Shown: positions 47,221-56,860 of the stretch, piece after piece
How the letters are laid out: each line of letters starts with the position of its first letter
Numbering within the stretch: the first letter of the stretch is position 1
Assembly (NCBI RefSeq): GCF_004785645.1
Contig: NZ_SRPE01000001.1
Coordinates: 186,001 to 250,000 of the forward strand
DNA length: 64,000 bases
Direction of reading: 5' to 3'
Source of the DNA: Empedobacter tilapiae
GTDB lineage: Bacteria; Bacteroidota; Bacteroidia; Flavobacteriales; Weeksellaceae
The notes under the pieces: generated by a model
What the model was told of the DNA's origin: nothing
The model's database searches: none
The model's input: the letters and a program-made list of their open reading frames with translations, nothing else
Made by a program: the position numbers and the translations under genes

Positions 47221-48345
47221 CTATATAATCGTCGATTTTCCCATCAATACATTTTCAAAATTGAAATATGAATGATGATCATGATCGCTCAATAATATCT
47301 TCGCAATATAATTTGCCACAACAGACGTCGAATAATCGCTCGTTTCATCTAAATCTGAAGTTACAATCAAATTATTAATCGCATTTTCCACTGCATTTTC
47401 TATTGCTTTCGCGCCGTCTTCTAATCCCAAATAACGCAACATCATTGCAGCACTCAAAATAGAAGCCATCGGATTTGCAATTCCTTTTCCTTCTGCCTGT
47501 GGATACGAACCATGAATAGGTTCGAACAATGCATTTTCTGTACCAATAGAAGCCGAAGGCAACAATCCTATACTTCCACCAATTACACTTCCTTCATCTG
47601 AAATAATATCGCCAAACATATTCTCTGTTAATATCACATCAAATTGTTTTGGATTGATGATTAATTGCATAGCTGCGTTATCAACAAACAAGAAATCTAA
47701 CTCAACTTCTGGATATTCTTGGCTAATATCCATCGCAACTTTTCGCCATAAACGAGATGTATCCAACACATTTGCTTTATCAACTAACATTACTTTTTTG
47801 CGACGTTTCATTGCTTCCTGAAAAGCTAAATGTGTAATTTCTTCAATATCTTTTCTATGATACGAACACGTATCGTAGGCATGTGTACCATCTTCTGACG
47901 TAAATTTTTCTCCGAAATAAATTCCGTTAATCAATTCACGAAAAATAACCATATCCGTTTCTTCGATGTGCGAACGCTTCAATGGACTTTTCCCTAACAA
48001 AGATTCGTAAGCCTTGATTGGACGGATATTTGCAAATAAACCAAGTTCCTTTCTCAGCTTTAACAAACCTTGTTCGGGACGAACTTTAGCGTTCGGATTA
48101 TTATCATATTTTGGATCTCCAATAGAACCAAACAAAACCGCATCTGCATCTTTACATAATTGCAACGTCGCATCTGGCAAAGGATTTCCTGTTTCGTCAA
48201 TCGCAATCGCTCCTATTAAAGCTTCTTCAAATTCAAAATTATATTTAAAAATTTGTTCAACGACTTTCAGAACCTTTATAGTTTCCGAAACGACTTCTGG
48301 TCCTATTCCATCGCCAGAAAGTACTGCAATTTTATGCGTTTTCAT
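47221..48345 (-). CDS. leuB: 3-isopropylmalate dehydrogenase
   Basis: NAD-dependent oxidative decarboxylation in leucine synthesis. The 374 residues have [14 protein letters not shown], the Arg-rich substrate site [13 protein letters not shown], the metal-site [20 protein letters not shown], and [14 protein letters not shown] for NAD. The sequence ends with an unusual HDHHSYFNF tail before MGKSTII. Its start overlaps the leuD end by 14 bases; last gene of leuACDB. Confidence 0.96.
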   Translation of the reverse strand: MKTHKIAVLSGDGIGPEVVSETIKVLKVVEQIFKYNFEFEEALIGAIAIDETGNPLPDATLQLCKDADAVLFGSIGDPKYDNNPNAKVRPEQGLLKLRKELGLFANIRPIKAYESLLGKSPLKRSHIEETDMVIFRELINGIYFGEKFTSEDGTHAYDTCSYHRKDIEEITHLAFQEAMKRRKKVMLVDKANVLDTSRLWRKVAMDISQEYPEVELDFLFVDNAAMQLIINPKQFDVILTENMFGDIISDEGSVIGGSIGLLPSASIGTENALFEPIHGSYPQAEGKGIANPMASILSAAMMLRYLGLEDGAKAIENAVENAINNLIVTSDLDETSDYSTSVVANYIAKILLSDHDHHSYFNFENVLMGKSTII

Positions 48346-48934
48346 GTTGTAAAGATTTATGGTTTTGTTCGTAAGTTTCTATTTTACCTTTTTGACTGAT
48401 TAAAAAATCAATGTCATCATATCCATTTAATAAACAGATCTTTTTATACGAATCAACTTCAAAGTTGATAGTTTGATCTTGAAGTATCAAGGTTTGTTTT
48501 TCTAAATTAACTTCAAATTCTGTTGAAGGATTTTGGTCGATGATTTCAAAGATTTGATTTAAAATTTCATCTGAAACAACAATTGGTAGAATTCCGTTAT
48601 TCAATGCATTTCCTTTGAAAATATCAGCAAAATAACTACTAATTACTACATCAAATCCGTAATCTTTGATTGCCCAAGCAGCATGTTCTCGGCTACTTCC
48701 GCAACCAAAATTTTTACCAGCAACTAATATTTTTCCAGCATATTTTGAATCATTCAGCGGAAAGTCTTCAATTGCTTGATTATCTTGATTAAATCGCCAA
48801 TCTCTGAATAAATTATCTCCAAAACCTTCTCTACTAATCGCTTTCAAGAAACGAGCTGGAATAATTTGATCGGTATCTATATTTTCTATTTTAATCGGAA
48901 CAGCCGATGATTTTAGTTGATTGATTGAATCCAT
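48332..48934 (-). CDS. leuD: 3-isopropylmalate dehydratase small subunit
   Basis: Swivel domain of isopropylmalate isomerase. The 200 residues have [15 protein letters not shown] near 18-32 and [18 protein letters not shown] near 72-89, the substrate-binding loop. Length and motifs are standard. It is 12 bases after leuC and overlaps leuB. Confidence 0.97.
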   Translation of the reverse strand: MDSINQLKSSAVPIKIENIDTDQIIPARFLKAISREGFGDNLFRDWRFNQDNQAIEDFPLNDSKYAGKILVAGKNFGCGSSREHAAWAIKDYGFDVVISSYFADIFKGNALNNGILPIVVSDEILNQIFEIIDQNPSTEFEVNLEKQTLILQDQTINFEVDSYKKICLLNGYDDIDFLISQKGKIETYEQNHKSLQHENA

Positions 48935-48946
48935 TTTGAGTAAATT

Positions 48947-50332
48947 TTAATTGATATCAACAATTTTTCCGTGAATTGCAGCAGCAGCAGCAATCAAAGG
49001 ACTTGCTAATAATGTTCTTGAATTTGGACCTTGACGACCTTCAAAATTTCTATTCGAAGTCGAAACACAATATTTTCCTTCTGGAACTTTATCGTCATTC
49101 ATCGCCAAACAAGCCGAACAACCTGGTTCGCGCAATTTGAATCCAGAAGCTTCAAAAATTTTATCCAAACCTTCTTCTATCGCTTGCTTTTCTACTTGTT
49201 TCGAACCCGGAACAATCCATGCAGTTACATTTTCATTGCGCTGTTTTCCTTTCACATAATTTGCTACTTCACGCAAATCTTCGATTCTCGCATTGGTACA
49301 ACTTCCGATAAACACATAATCAATTGGATGATTGATGATTGATTGATTATCTTGGAAGCCCATATATTTCAACGCTTTTTCAAACGATTCTTTTTCATTA
49401 TCGCTTAACGAATCTTTAGAAGGAATAATATCTTTTACCGAAATTCCCATTCCTGGATTCGTCCCAAACGTAATCATTGGATAAATATCCGCGGCGTCAA
49501 ATTCTATTTCTACATCAAAAATTGCATCAGCATCACTTGGTAAAGTTTTCCAATACGCAACTTTTTGATCCCACTCTTCTCCTTTCGGTGCAAATGGTTT
49601 ATCTTTTAAATAAGCAAAAGTCGTTTCATCTGGCGCAATCATTCCGCCACGAGCGCCCATTTCAATCGACATATTACAAACTGTCATTCGACCTTCCATC
49701 GACATATTCTCGAAAACATCTCCAGCATATTCACAGAAATAACCTGTTCCTGCATTTGTTCCAACTTTAGAAATGATATACAAAATCACATCTTTTGGTT
49801 GAACATTTGGATTCAGTTTTCCATTGACTTTGATTCGCATTGATTTTGGTTTATTCATCAACAAACATTGACTTGCAAAAACCTGTGCAACTTGACTTGT
49901 TCCAATTCCGAAAGCAATCGCTCCAAAAGCACCATGCGTAGACGTGTGACTATCACCACAAACCATACTCATTCCTGGTTGTGTAACGCCCAATTCTGGC
50001 GCAATAATGTGAACAATTCCTTGATACGGATGACCTAAGCCATAAAATGTTATGTTATTTTTTTCGCAATTAATTGCTAATTGCTCTAATTGTTGTTTTG
50101 ATAATGGATCTCGAACCGGCTGATCTTGATTAATCGTTGGCACATTGTGATCCGCAGTAGCTACAATTTGATCAGGTCGAAAAATAGGAATATTTCTCGC
50201 TTCTAATTCTGTAAAAGCCTGTGGACTTGTTACCTCGTGAATTAAATGTTTGTCAATATAAACAACTTGTGGCCCGTTTTCTACTTGACTCACAACATGT
50301 GCGTCCCACACTTTATCGAATAAGGTTCTCAT
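48947..50332 (-). CDS. leuC: 3-isopropylmalate dehydratase large subunit
   Basis: Carries the 4Fe-4S cluster of isopropylmalate isomerase. The 461 residues start [12 protein letters not shown] and contain [28 protein letters not shown] with the first cluster Cys, and [11 protein letters not shown] with the other two. The aconitase ending NRNFEGRQG follows. Its ATG overlaps the leuA stop by four bases (ATGA). Confidence 0.97.
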   Translation of the reverse strand: MRTLFDKVWDAHVVSQVENGPQVVYIDKHLIHEVTSPQAFTELEARNIPIFRPDQIVATADHNVPTINQDQPVRDPLSKQQLEQLAINCEKNNITFYGLGHPYQGIVHIIAPELGVTQPGMSMVCGDSHTSTHGAFGAIAFGIGTSQVAQVFASQCLLMNKPKSMRIKVNGKLNPNVQPKDVILYIISKVGTNAGTGYFCEYAGDVFENMSMEGRMTVCNMSIEMGARGGMIAPDETTFAYLKDKPFAPKGEEWDQKVAYWKTLPSDADAIFDVEIEFDAADIYPMITFGTNPGMGISVKDIIPSKDSLSDNEKESFEKALKYMGFQDNQSIINHPIDYVFIGSCTNARIEDLREVANYVKGKQRNENVTAWIVPGSKQVEKQAIEEGLDKIFEASGFKLREPGCSACLAMNDDKVPEGKYCVSTSNRNFEGRQGPNSRTLLASPLIAAAAAIHGKIVDIN

Positions 50333-51504
50333 GCAAATTTTCTTTGTGTTGTTTGGTTAAACTGATGCATTAATCCGATAAGATCTTCTCGTACAACTTC
50401 TTTTTTTACATCAGCAATTGCTAAAAATTGTTCATATAAAATATCTAATTCATTTCTAGATGTATCAAAACCGATATCTTTCAAACGATAAGCTAAAGCC
50501 GAACGCCCGCTACGAGCTGTAAGAATAATAGAAGATTCGTTTACACCAACATCTGCTGGATTGATAATTTCGTATGTTTCACGGTTTTTAATCACTCCAT
50601 CTTGATGAATTCCAGAACTGTGTGCGAAAGCATTCGATCCTACAATTGCTTTATTTGGTTGTACCATCATTCCCATTGTTTCAGAAGTTAATTGGCTTAA
50701 TTCTGTTAACATTTGAGCATTGATATCTGTATAAAAATTCAATTCTTTGTGTTGTCTAAAAATCATTACGATTTCTTCTAAAGCTGTATTACCAGCGCGC
50801 TCACCAATTCCGTTAATCGTACATTCAATTTGACGTGCTCCATTTATTGCTCCTGCAACTGCATTCGCTGTCGCTAAACCTAAATCGTTATGATTATGAC
50901 AAGAAATAATAACATTATCAATTCCTTGAACATGATCTTTCAAATATTTAATTTTATTCCCATACTCAAAAGGTAAACAATAACCTGTTGTATCTGGAAT
51001 ATTAAGAACTGTTGCACCAGCTTTTATTACTTCTTCACAAACTTGAGCAAGAAAAGCATTATCCGTTCTTCCTGCGTCTTCAGCGTAAAACTCAACATCG
51101 TCTACAAATGTTTTTGCATAAGTAACAGCTTCAACTGCACGCTCTATAATTGCATCACGATTCGAATTAAATTTATGAACAATGTGTGAATCCGAGGTTC
51201 CGATTCCTGTATGGATCCTTGGTTTAATTGCGTGTCGTAAAGCTTTAGCTGCAGATTCAATATCTTTTTTATTTGCACGAGTTAAGCCACAAACAGTTGC
51301 ATTTTTAACTAACTTTGAGATAGAATCTACTGCATCAAAATCACCAGGACTTGAAATTGGAAATCCAGCCTCTATGATATCAACGCCTAATTCGTCCAAT
51401 CGAGCCGCAATTTCTAACTTCTGTTTTTTGTTTAACTTACACCCTGGCACTTGCTCTCCATCTCTCAGTGTCGTATCAAAAATTTGAATCTTTTCAGCAC
51501 TCAT
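50329..51504 (-). CDS. leuA: 2-isopropylmalate synthase, short form
   Basis: Condenses acetyl-CoA with 2-oxoisovalerate, the first committed step of leucine synthesis. The 391 residues have [14 protein letters not shown] (metal Asp and catalytic Arg), [21 protein letters not shown] with the metal-binding His pair, and NGIGERAGN. It ends after the linker subdomain, whereas E. coli LeuA is 523 residues, so the C-terminal leucine-binding regulatory domain is missing. Short forms are usual in Flavobacteriia. Feedback control by leucine at this enzyme is thus unlikely. First gene of leuACDB; no leader peptide visible in the 148-bp upstream gap. Confidence 0.93.
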   Translation of the reverse strand: MSAEKIQIFDTTLRDGEQVPGCKLNKKQKLEIAARLDELGVDIIEAGFPISSPGDFDAVDSISKLVKNATVCGLTRANKKDIESAAKALRHAIKPRIHTGIGTSDSHIVHKFNSNRDAIIERAVEAVTYAKTFVDDVEFYAEDAGRTDNAFLAQVCEEVIKAGATVLNIPDTTGYCLPFEYGNKIKYLKDHVQGIDNVIISCHNHNDLGLATANAVAGAINGARQIECTINGIGERAGNTALEEIVMIFRQHKELNFYTDINAQMLTELSQLTSETMGMMVQPNKAIVGSNAFAHSSGIHQDGVIKNRETYEIINPADVGVNESSIILTARSGRSALAYRLKDIGFDTSRNELDILYEQFLAIADVKKEVVREDLIGLMHQFNQTTQRKFA

Positions 51505-51652
51505 AGCAATTTGTTTTGATTATTATTGTGATATAAAATTAAAATTATGCTAACTTTAAGTTTCTTATTTAAAGTTTATTTTACAATTTTCAAAAAGTTT
51601 TTCAATCAACTATATCACTGCTTTTAAACATTTTAAACCTATTTTCATTACA

Positions 51653-53134
51653 ATGTCAAATCATAATAAAGATTCGCTTTTTAGTTTAATAAAGTCACTT
51701 AACCGTTCCGAGAAACGTCAATTCAAACTTTATGTAAATCGTTTGCAAATAAATGCAGATGCAAAATTTTTGTTATTATTTGAAGCGTTAGATAAATTGG
51801 ATGAATATGATGAAATGGCAATTTTGAAGAAAAAAATTACCACAAAACAGCAATTATCTAATCTAAAAGCTCATTTGTACAAACAAATTTTGTTTAGCTT
51901 GAGAATGAATCCTTCGCAACAAAATTCACGTATGCAAATACGTGAACAATTTGATTTTGCGACTATTTTATACCAAAAAGGTTTGCATAAGCAAAGTCTA
52001 AAAATGTTAGATAAGGCTAAAACTCAAGCGTTAGATTTTGATGAAAAAACAATTGCATATGACATTCTTGAATTAGAAAAAATTATTGAATCACAATTTA
52101 TTACACGAAGTATTTCAGGGCGTGCAGATCAGTTAATTGAACAATCAGAAGAATTGAGTTTACAAAATTTACAAGCAAGTAAATTATCTAATTTATCACT
52201 GAAATTGTATAGTATTTTGCTCGAAAATGGATATGCAAAAGATGATGATGAAATTCAGAAAATTCAGAATTTCTTTGATTTGGAAACAAAAAACATCGAT
52301 TTAAAACGATTAAAATTCAAAGAAAAATTATGGTTTTATAAAGCGAATGTTTGGTTATCGATGTTGACGCAAAACCTACATTCCGCTTATGATTTTTCTA
52401 AAAAATGGGTTGAATTATTTTATGAGAAAAAAGAACGAATTCTTAGTCATCCTGTTTGGTTTATCAAAGGAAATTCGTATTTATTGAAGATTTTATACCT
52501 GAAAAAAAATTCGGAAGAATTCAAATTTTGGTTTGATAAATTAGAATCTGTTTATGGTACTTTACCTCAAAATGATAATGTAGAAGCACTTTGGTTTATC
52601 AATAAATTCAATAGTAAATTGAATTATTTTTTTATCAATCCAAAAGAAAATATTAGTCCTTTTTTGATTAAAGATATTCTTCGTGAAATAAAATTGCATC
52701 AGCATAAAATCGATAATCATCATATTTTGGTTCTTTTTCTAAAGATTGCTGCATATTATTTTCTCAACAAAGACTGGGATAATTCGTTTGAATATTGTCA
52801 AAAAATAATCAATAGTGAAGCGACAATTCAAGAAGATTTATACTTTTATACATTGGTTTTGATTATGATGAACTTATATGATTCTGGAAATGATCAAGAA
52901 TTGGATGCATATTCGTACAAAACGCATCAATTCTGTAAAAAGATGAAAAACAGTAATATTATTACACGAAAAATCAGTTTGTTTTTTATTGAATTGAATG
53001 ATTTGTATCCTCATGAAAAAGTGAAAGCTTTTCGAGAATTAGATAGTTTTCTTAAAGATTCAGATAATCACAGTTTATTAAGACGAAATACCAATTATAT
53101 CAATCTTTGTCGTTGGATGGAAGATAAAATTTAA
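51653..53134 (+). CDS. Helical-repeat protein of unknown function
   Basis: The 493-residue protein is all-alpha, rich in Leu/Lys/Asp, with TPR-like units such as ILYQKGLHKQSLKMLDKAK near 115-130. It starts with SLFSLIKSLNRSEKRQFKLY, a segment I associate with a family of uncharacterised Bacteroidota proteins. No signal peptide or membrane segment. It is divergent from leuA and followed by the RDD gene with a 77-base gap. Function unknown. Confidence 0.75.
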   Translation: MSNHNKDSLFSLIKSLNRSEKRQFKLYVNRLQINADAKFLLLFEALDKLDEYDEMAILKKKITTKQQLSNLKAHLYKQILFSLRMNPSQQNSRMQIREQFDFATILYQKGLHKQSLKMLDKAKTQALDFDEKTIAYDILELEKIIESQFITRSISGRADQLIEQSEELSLQNLQASKLSNLSLKLYSILLENGYAKDDDEIQKIQNFFDLETKNIDLKRLKFKEKLWFYKANVWLSMLTQNLHSAYDFSKKWVELFYEKKERILSHPVWFIKGNSYLLKILYLKKNSEEFKFWFDKLESVYGTLPQNDNVEALWFINKFNSKLNYFFINPKENISPFLIKDILREIKLHQHKIDNHHILVLFLKIAAYYFLNKDWDNSFEYCQKIINSEATIQEDLYFYTLVLIMMNLYDSGNDQELDAYSYKTHQFCKKMKNSNIITRKISLFFIELNDLYPHEKVKAFRELDSFLKDSDNHSLLRRNTNYINLCRWMEDKI

Positions 53135-53211
53135 AATAAATTTTATCTCTAAAATATTTTATAACACTTAATGCTTATTGTATATTTACAACTAATTAAA
53201 GGCTAAACACT

Positions 53212-53711
53212 ATGTACCTAGATTACAAAGTTGGCGAACATAAAGCTAACAAAGGATTACGTTTTTTGAATTACATTATTGATCTATTTTCTATTATAAT
53301 TGTAACAATTCTTTTCTTTGGAATAATAGCTGGAATTATAACTGTTATTAACCCAGAAAGTAATATCATTTATGAATTTGAAAATATTAATCCACTATTA
53401 GATAGAATTTTAACAACTTTTTTTATGTTTTATTAATTTTTTTATCTGAATATCTAACAAAAGGAAGATCATTAGGTAAATTTATTACAGGAACTAAAGT
53501 TGTTATGATTGACGGTTCTGCTCCTACAACAAAAGATTATTTTTACCGTAATCTATGTCGAATTATTCCATTCGATCAACTTACATTTTTAGGAGGAAAT
53601 GGTTGGCACGATAAAATATCAAAAACTACAGTTGTTAATAAAAAAGCTTTTGAAGCAGATTTATTACAAGCGGACAATATAGAAAGTATTGGTAAATCTG
53701 ATGTTGAGTAA
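53212..53711 (+). pseudogene. RDD family membrane protein, interrupted by a -1 frameshift
   Basis: Frame 1 (53212-53436) gives the first RDD helix, KGLRFLNYIIDLFSIIIVTI, and stops soon after TTFFMFY. The -1 frame continues without a gap as YVLLIFLSEYLTKGRSLGKF, TGTKVVMIDGSAPTTKDY, LCRIIPFDQLTFLGG and GWHDKISKTTVV to 53711, the conserved second half of RDD. The switch falls on seven T at 53418-53424. Either one T has been lost (mutation or read error) or ribosomes slip there. RDD proteins are small inner-membrane proteins, some linked to ion transport. Confidence 0.85.
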
Positions 53712-53790
53712 TTTTCTATAAAATATATTCAATTCAAATTATCTCAAAACAATAATTTATGTAAAAAATCATTGTTTTTTCTGCATATAG

Positions 53791-53823
53791 TTTCGCAAAA
53801 AAGGCTATTTATTAATACCTTTG
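53791..53823 (+). promoter_or_regulatory. mqo promoter
   Basis: TTTCG, 20 bases, TACCTTTG: a perfect -7 box (TAnnTTTG) with a near -33 box, 23 bases before the mqo start. Confidence 0.7.
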
Positions 53824-53846
53824 CAACGTAAATATATTTTTGAGAA

Positions 53847-55322
53847 ATGGAAAAACAACCTCAAGAGGTAGTATTAGTTGGTGCTGGTATCATGAGTGCT
53901 ACTTTAAGCATACTTCTTAAAAAAATAAATCCGGCTATTAAGATTTCTGTTTTCGAAAAATTAGATAAGATTGGATTTGAAAGTTCTGACGCTTTCAATA
54001 ATGCAGGAACTGGACACTCTGCTTTTTGTGAATTGAATTATACACCAATAGACAAAGATGGAGTGGTTAATATCGATAAAGCAATTAATATTGCAAAACA
54101 ATTTGAAACTTCAAAAGAGTTTTGGTCTTACTTAGTCGAAAATAATTACGTTTCTTCTCCAGAAAAATTTTTACGCCCTACTCCACACATGTCTTTTGTT
54201 TGGGGCGATGATGACGTAGAATTCTTGAAAAAACGTTATGAAAAATTATCTCAACATCCTTTATTCAAGGATATGGAATATTCTGATGACGTTTCAAAAA
54301 TCAAAGAATGGGCTCCATTAATTGTTGATGGTAGAAAAGGTAATGAAAAAGTTGCGGCAACGCATATGAACTTGGGAACTGATGTGAATTTTGGTGAATT
54401 AACACGTCAAATTTTCAAAGGTTTACAAGACAAAAATGAAATTACCTTAGAAACTCGACACGAAGTAAAAGACTTAACTCGTCTTAGCAATGGAAAATGG
54501 GCAGTTAAAGTAAAAGATTTAAAATCTGGAAATAACAAAGCACTTAATGCTGATTTCATATTTATTGGTGCAGGTGGAGGAGCAATTTTATTGTTACAAA
54601 AATCTGGAATTCCTGAATCGAAAAAATTTGGTGGTTTCCCAGTTGGTGGACAATGGTTAATTTGTCAGAACGAAGAGGTTATCAAAAAACATCATGCAAA
54701 AGTATACGGAAAAGCTAAAATTGGTGCGCCACCAATGTCTGTGCCTCATTTAGATACACGTGTTATTGATGGAAAACAATCTTTATTATTTGGACCATTT
54801 GCAACATTCTCAACAAAGTTCTTAAAATATGGATCTAATTGTGATTTATTCAAATCTGTAAATCCTGGAAACGTTGGATTTTTGATGAATTGTGGTTTAA
54901 ACAATATCGATTTGACAAAATACTTGGTAGAGCAAGTAATGTTGTCTAAAGCTAAAAAAGTAGAATCTTTACAAGAATATTTCCCTGAAGCGAAATTAGA
55001 AGATTGGTTTGAACAAACTGCTGGACAACGTGTACAAGTTATCGAAAAACAAGATGGAAAAGGAGTTCTGAAATTTGGTACAGAAATCGTAACATCTCAA
55101 GACGGATCTATGTCCGCCTTATTAGGAGCCTCTCCAGGTGCATCTACATCTGTTAGTGCGATGTTGAACTTGATGAAACAATGTTTCCCAGACTTGATGA
55201 AAAACAAATGGAATGATGCAATCAAAGAAATGATTCCTTCTTACGGTGAAGATTTAGCACAAGCTGAATTAGTTGAAGCATCAAGAGCACGTACAACTAA
55301 AGTCCTTAAAATTTTAGATTAA
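53847..55322 (+). CDS. mqo: Malate:quinone oxidoreductase
   Basis: Membrane-associated FAD enzyme that oxidises malate to oxaloacetate and reduces quinone, bypassing malate dehydrogenase in the TCA cycle. The 491 residues start with the FAD fold VVLVGAGIMSATLS (8-21), followed by NNAGTGHSAFCELNYTP, IGAGGGAILLLQKSGI and the C-terminal LLGASPGASTSVSAML. Full length. Monocistronic, with its own promoter and terminator. Confidence 0.97.
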   Translation: MEKQPQEVVLVGAGIMSATLSILLKKINPAIKISVFEKLDKIGFESSDAFNNAGTGHSAFCELNYTPIDKDGVVNIDKAINIAKQFETSKEFWSYLVENNYVSSPEKFLRPTPHMSFVWGDDDVEFLKKRYEKLSQHPLFKDMEYSDDVSKIKEWAPLIVDGRKGNEKVAATHMNLGTDVNFGELTRQIFKGLQDKNEITLETRHEVKDLTRLSNGKWAVKVKDLKSGNNKALNADFIFIGAGGGAILLLQKSGIPESKKFGGFPVGGQWLICQNEEVIKKHHAKVYGKAKIGAPPMSVPHLDTRVIDGKQSLLFGPFATFSTKFLKYGSNCDLFKSVNPGNVGFLMNCGLNNIDLTKYLVEQVMLSKAKKVESLQEYFPEAKLEDWFEQTAGQRVQVIEKQDGKGVLKFGTEIVTSQDGSMSALLGASPGASTSVSAMLNLMKQCFPDLMKNKWNDAIKEMIPSYGEDLAQAELVEASRARTTKVLKILD

Positions 55323-55347
55323 GATATTCTTACATCATATAATTATA

Positions 55348-55382
55348 AATCCTGATATTCATTTATCAGGATTTTTTTTTTA
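55348..55382 (+). terminator. Terminator of mqo
   Basis: AAATCCTGATA and TATCAGGATTT flank a short loop and lead into ten T, 26 bases after the stop. Confidence 0.9.
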
Positions 55383-55400
55383 CAAAAAACGTAAGAGCAT

Positions 55401-55437
55401 AAAAAAAGGTTTGAGAATAAATTCTCAAACCTTTTTA
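55401..55437 (-). terminator. Terminator of the rlpA-like gene
   Basis: AAAAAGGTTTGAGAAT and ATTCTCAAACCTTTTT form a 16-bp stem around two bases, 16 bases beyond the rlpA-like stop on the minus strand. Confidence 0.9.
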
Positions 55438-55452
55438 TTTTTTCTGAACATC

Positions 55453-55983
55453 TTAGTCTTTCTTATCTTCGCTTTTGATAATTTCGTATTCAACTTGCAT
55501 CACTCCTGTGTTGGTGTGACCAATTTCGCTGAATGCAGCTTGACTTAAGTCTAAAACTCTAGATTTAGCGTATGGACCTCTGTCGTTGATTTCAACAACT
55601 ACAGATTTACCATTTCTGATATTCGTAACTTTTACTTTCGTACCAAATGGTAAAGACTTATGGGCAGCTGTTAGTTCGTGTTTGTCATACGTTTCACCAC
55701 TAGCTGTCTTGCGTCCGTGGAATTTGTCTCCATACCAAGAAACAACTCCTGTCGAGATTTTTCGAGCACTATTCTCAATAAGTTCTCCAACCAACTTTTC
55801 ATCTTCAACTGATAATGTATCTTTTTTGATGGTATCATTATCAATATCTTTACTAAATCTTTTCTCAGAAGCTGGCATAATAATTGTGTCATTACTACCA
55901 GAATCCTTAAAAATTTTACCATCAGCATTTGCTATTGGAAAAATCATTAACATTGCTATAAACGCTGTAATGCTTTTCGTCAT
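55453..55983 (-). CDS. RlpA-like double-psi beta-barrel protein
   Basis: The 176 residues have a signal peptide (FIAMLMIFPIANADG), an unconserved linker, and the RlpA barrel from about 75: GVVSWYGDKFHGRKTASGE, HKSLPFGTKVKVTN and VEINDRGPYAKSRVLDLS. RlpA proteins are septal lytic transglycosylases acting on bare glycan strands. There is no C-terminal SPOR domain and no lipobox Cys, so it appears to be a free periplasmic form. A TAAATTTG -7 box lies about 20 bases before the start. Confidence 0.88.
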   Translation of the reverse strand: MTKSITAFIAMLMIFPIANADGKIFKDSGSNDTIIMPASEKRFSKDIDNDTIKKDTLSVEDEKLVGELIENSARKISTGVVSWYGDKFHGRKTASGETYDKHELTAAHKSLPFGTKVKVTNIRNGKSVVVEINDRGPYAKSRVLDLSQAAFSEIGHTNTGVMQVEYEIIKSEDKKD

Positions 55984-56306
55984 CCTTTAGATTTTTCTGA
56001 TTTACTTTGCAAATTTAAGGGTATAAACAGCTTCTTATTTAGAATTATTCTAATCGTTTGATTTTTAATTCTAAAATCTCTTGTGCTTTGCTAATTTAGA
56101 TGCTTATAGCGAATTGTTAATTTAATGTTAAAATAAATCTATAATCCTAATTTTTTTGGCAATTATTCATTTAAATCGGATATATAAATGATAATCAATA
56201 ACTAATCATTTTCTATAATTTGAAGAAATTTATCAAATAAAGAAATAAAAAAGGTAAAGTTTCGTAAACTTTACCTTTTCTTAATTTTTAAAGATTTAAA
56301 AATCAA
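55984..56306. other. Non-coding gap between rlpA-like gene and yqeY
   Basis: 323 A/T-rich bases. I see the rlpA promoter region at the left and the yqeY terminator at 56247-56280; nothing else, and no small open frame with support. Confidence 0.6.
56247..56280 (-). terminator. Terminator of the yqeY gene
   Basis: AAAGGTAAAGTTT and AAACTTTACCTTT flank three bases, with A/T-runs on both sides, 27 bases beyond the yqeY stop on the minus strand. Confidence 0.88.
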
Positions 56307-56759
56307 TTATAAACTAGCTAAAATGTCTTTTACTTTAGCTGAAATTAATTTCCCTTCCGCTTTACCAGCCAATTTAGATGAAGCAGCTCCCATTACTTTT
56401 CCCATATCTTTTGGAGAAGTAGCGCCAACCTCTGCAACAATTTCTGTAATTGCAGCTGTTAATTCTTCATCTGATAATTGAGCAGGTAAAAATTGTTGGA
56501 TTACTTCTGCTTGTGCCAATTCTTTTTCAGCTAATTCTGCACGGTCGTTTGCTTCGAATTGTTCAGCAGCTTCTTTACGTTGTTTTACTAATTTTTGTAA
56601 TAAAGCAATTTCTTGATCTTCTGATAATTCACCGTTAGCTCCAGATGTTTTTGCTAATAATAATTCAGATTTTACAGCTCTTAAAGCTTCTAAAGCAACA
56701 GTATTTTTAGCTTTCATCGCTTCTTTTAACTGTGCCATTATTTGAGTTTCTAAATTCAT
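56307..56759 (-). CDS. GatB/YqeY domain protein
   Basis: The 150 residues form a YqeY-like helical domain: AQLKEAMKAKNTVALEALRAVKSELLL split over 9-34, KQRKEAAEQFEANDRAELAEKE near 75-96, and DMGKVMGAASSKLAGKAEGK. It resembles the tail domain of GatB and binds tRNA in some proteins; here it stands alone and its role is not established. It lies downstream of ftsZ behind its own promoter. Confidence 0.9.
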   Translation of the reverse strand: MNLETQIMAQLKEAMKAKNTVALEALRAVKSELLLAKTSGANGELSEDQEIALLQKLVKQRKEAAEQFEANDRAELAEKELAQAEVIQQFLPAQLSDEELTAAITEIVAEVGATSPKDMGKVMGAASSKLAGKAEGKLISAKVKDILASL

Positions 56760-56778
56760 GATTTTTGCTTTTAGACTA

Positions 56779-56811
56779 CAAATTTAAGACAAAAAAAGGC
56801 TCATCACAAAA
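56779..56811 (-). promoter_or_regulatory. yqeY promoter
   Basis: The minus strand reads TTTTG, 20 bases, TAAATTTG, a full match to both boxes, 19 bases before the ATG. It lies within the ftsZ terminator hairpin. Confidence 0.78.
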
Positions 56812-56825
56812 GCAATGAACCTTTT
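56788..56825 (-). terminator. Terminator of ftsZ, overlapping the yqeY promoter
   Basis: On the minus strand AAAGGTTCAT and ATGAGCCTTT (one G-U pair) flank ten bases, followed by TTTT. It starts about 35 bases after the ftsZ stop. Confidence 0.85.
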
Positions 56826-56860
56826 CTATAATAAGAATATTTTTTACGAGTGATCGTTTA

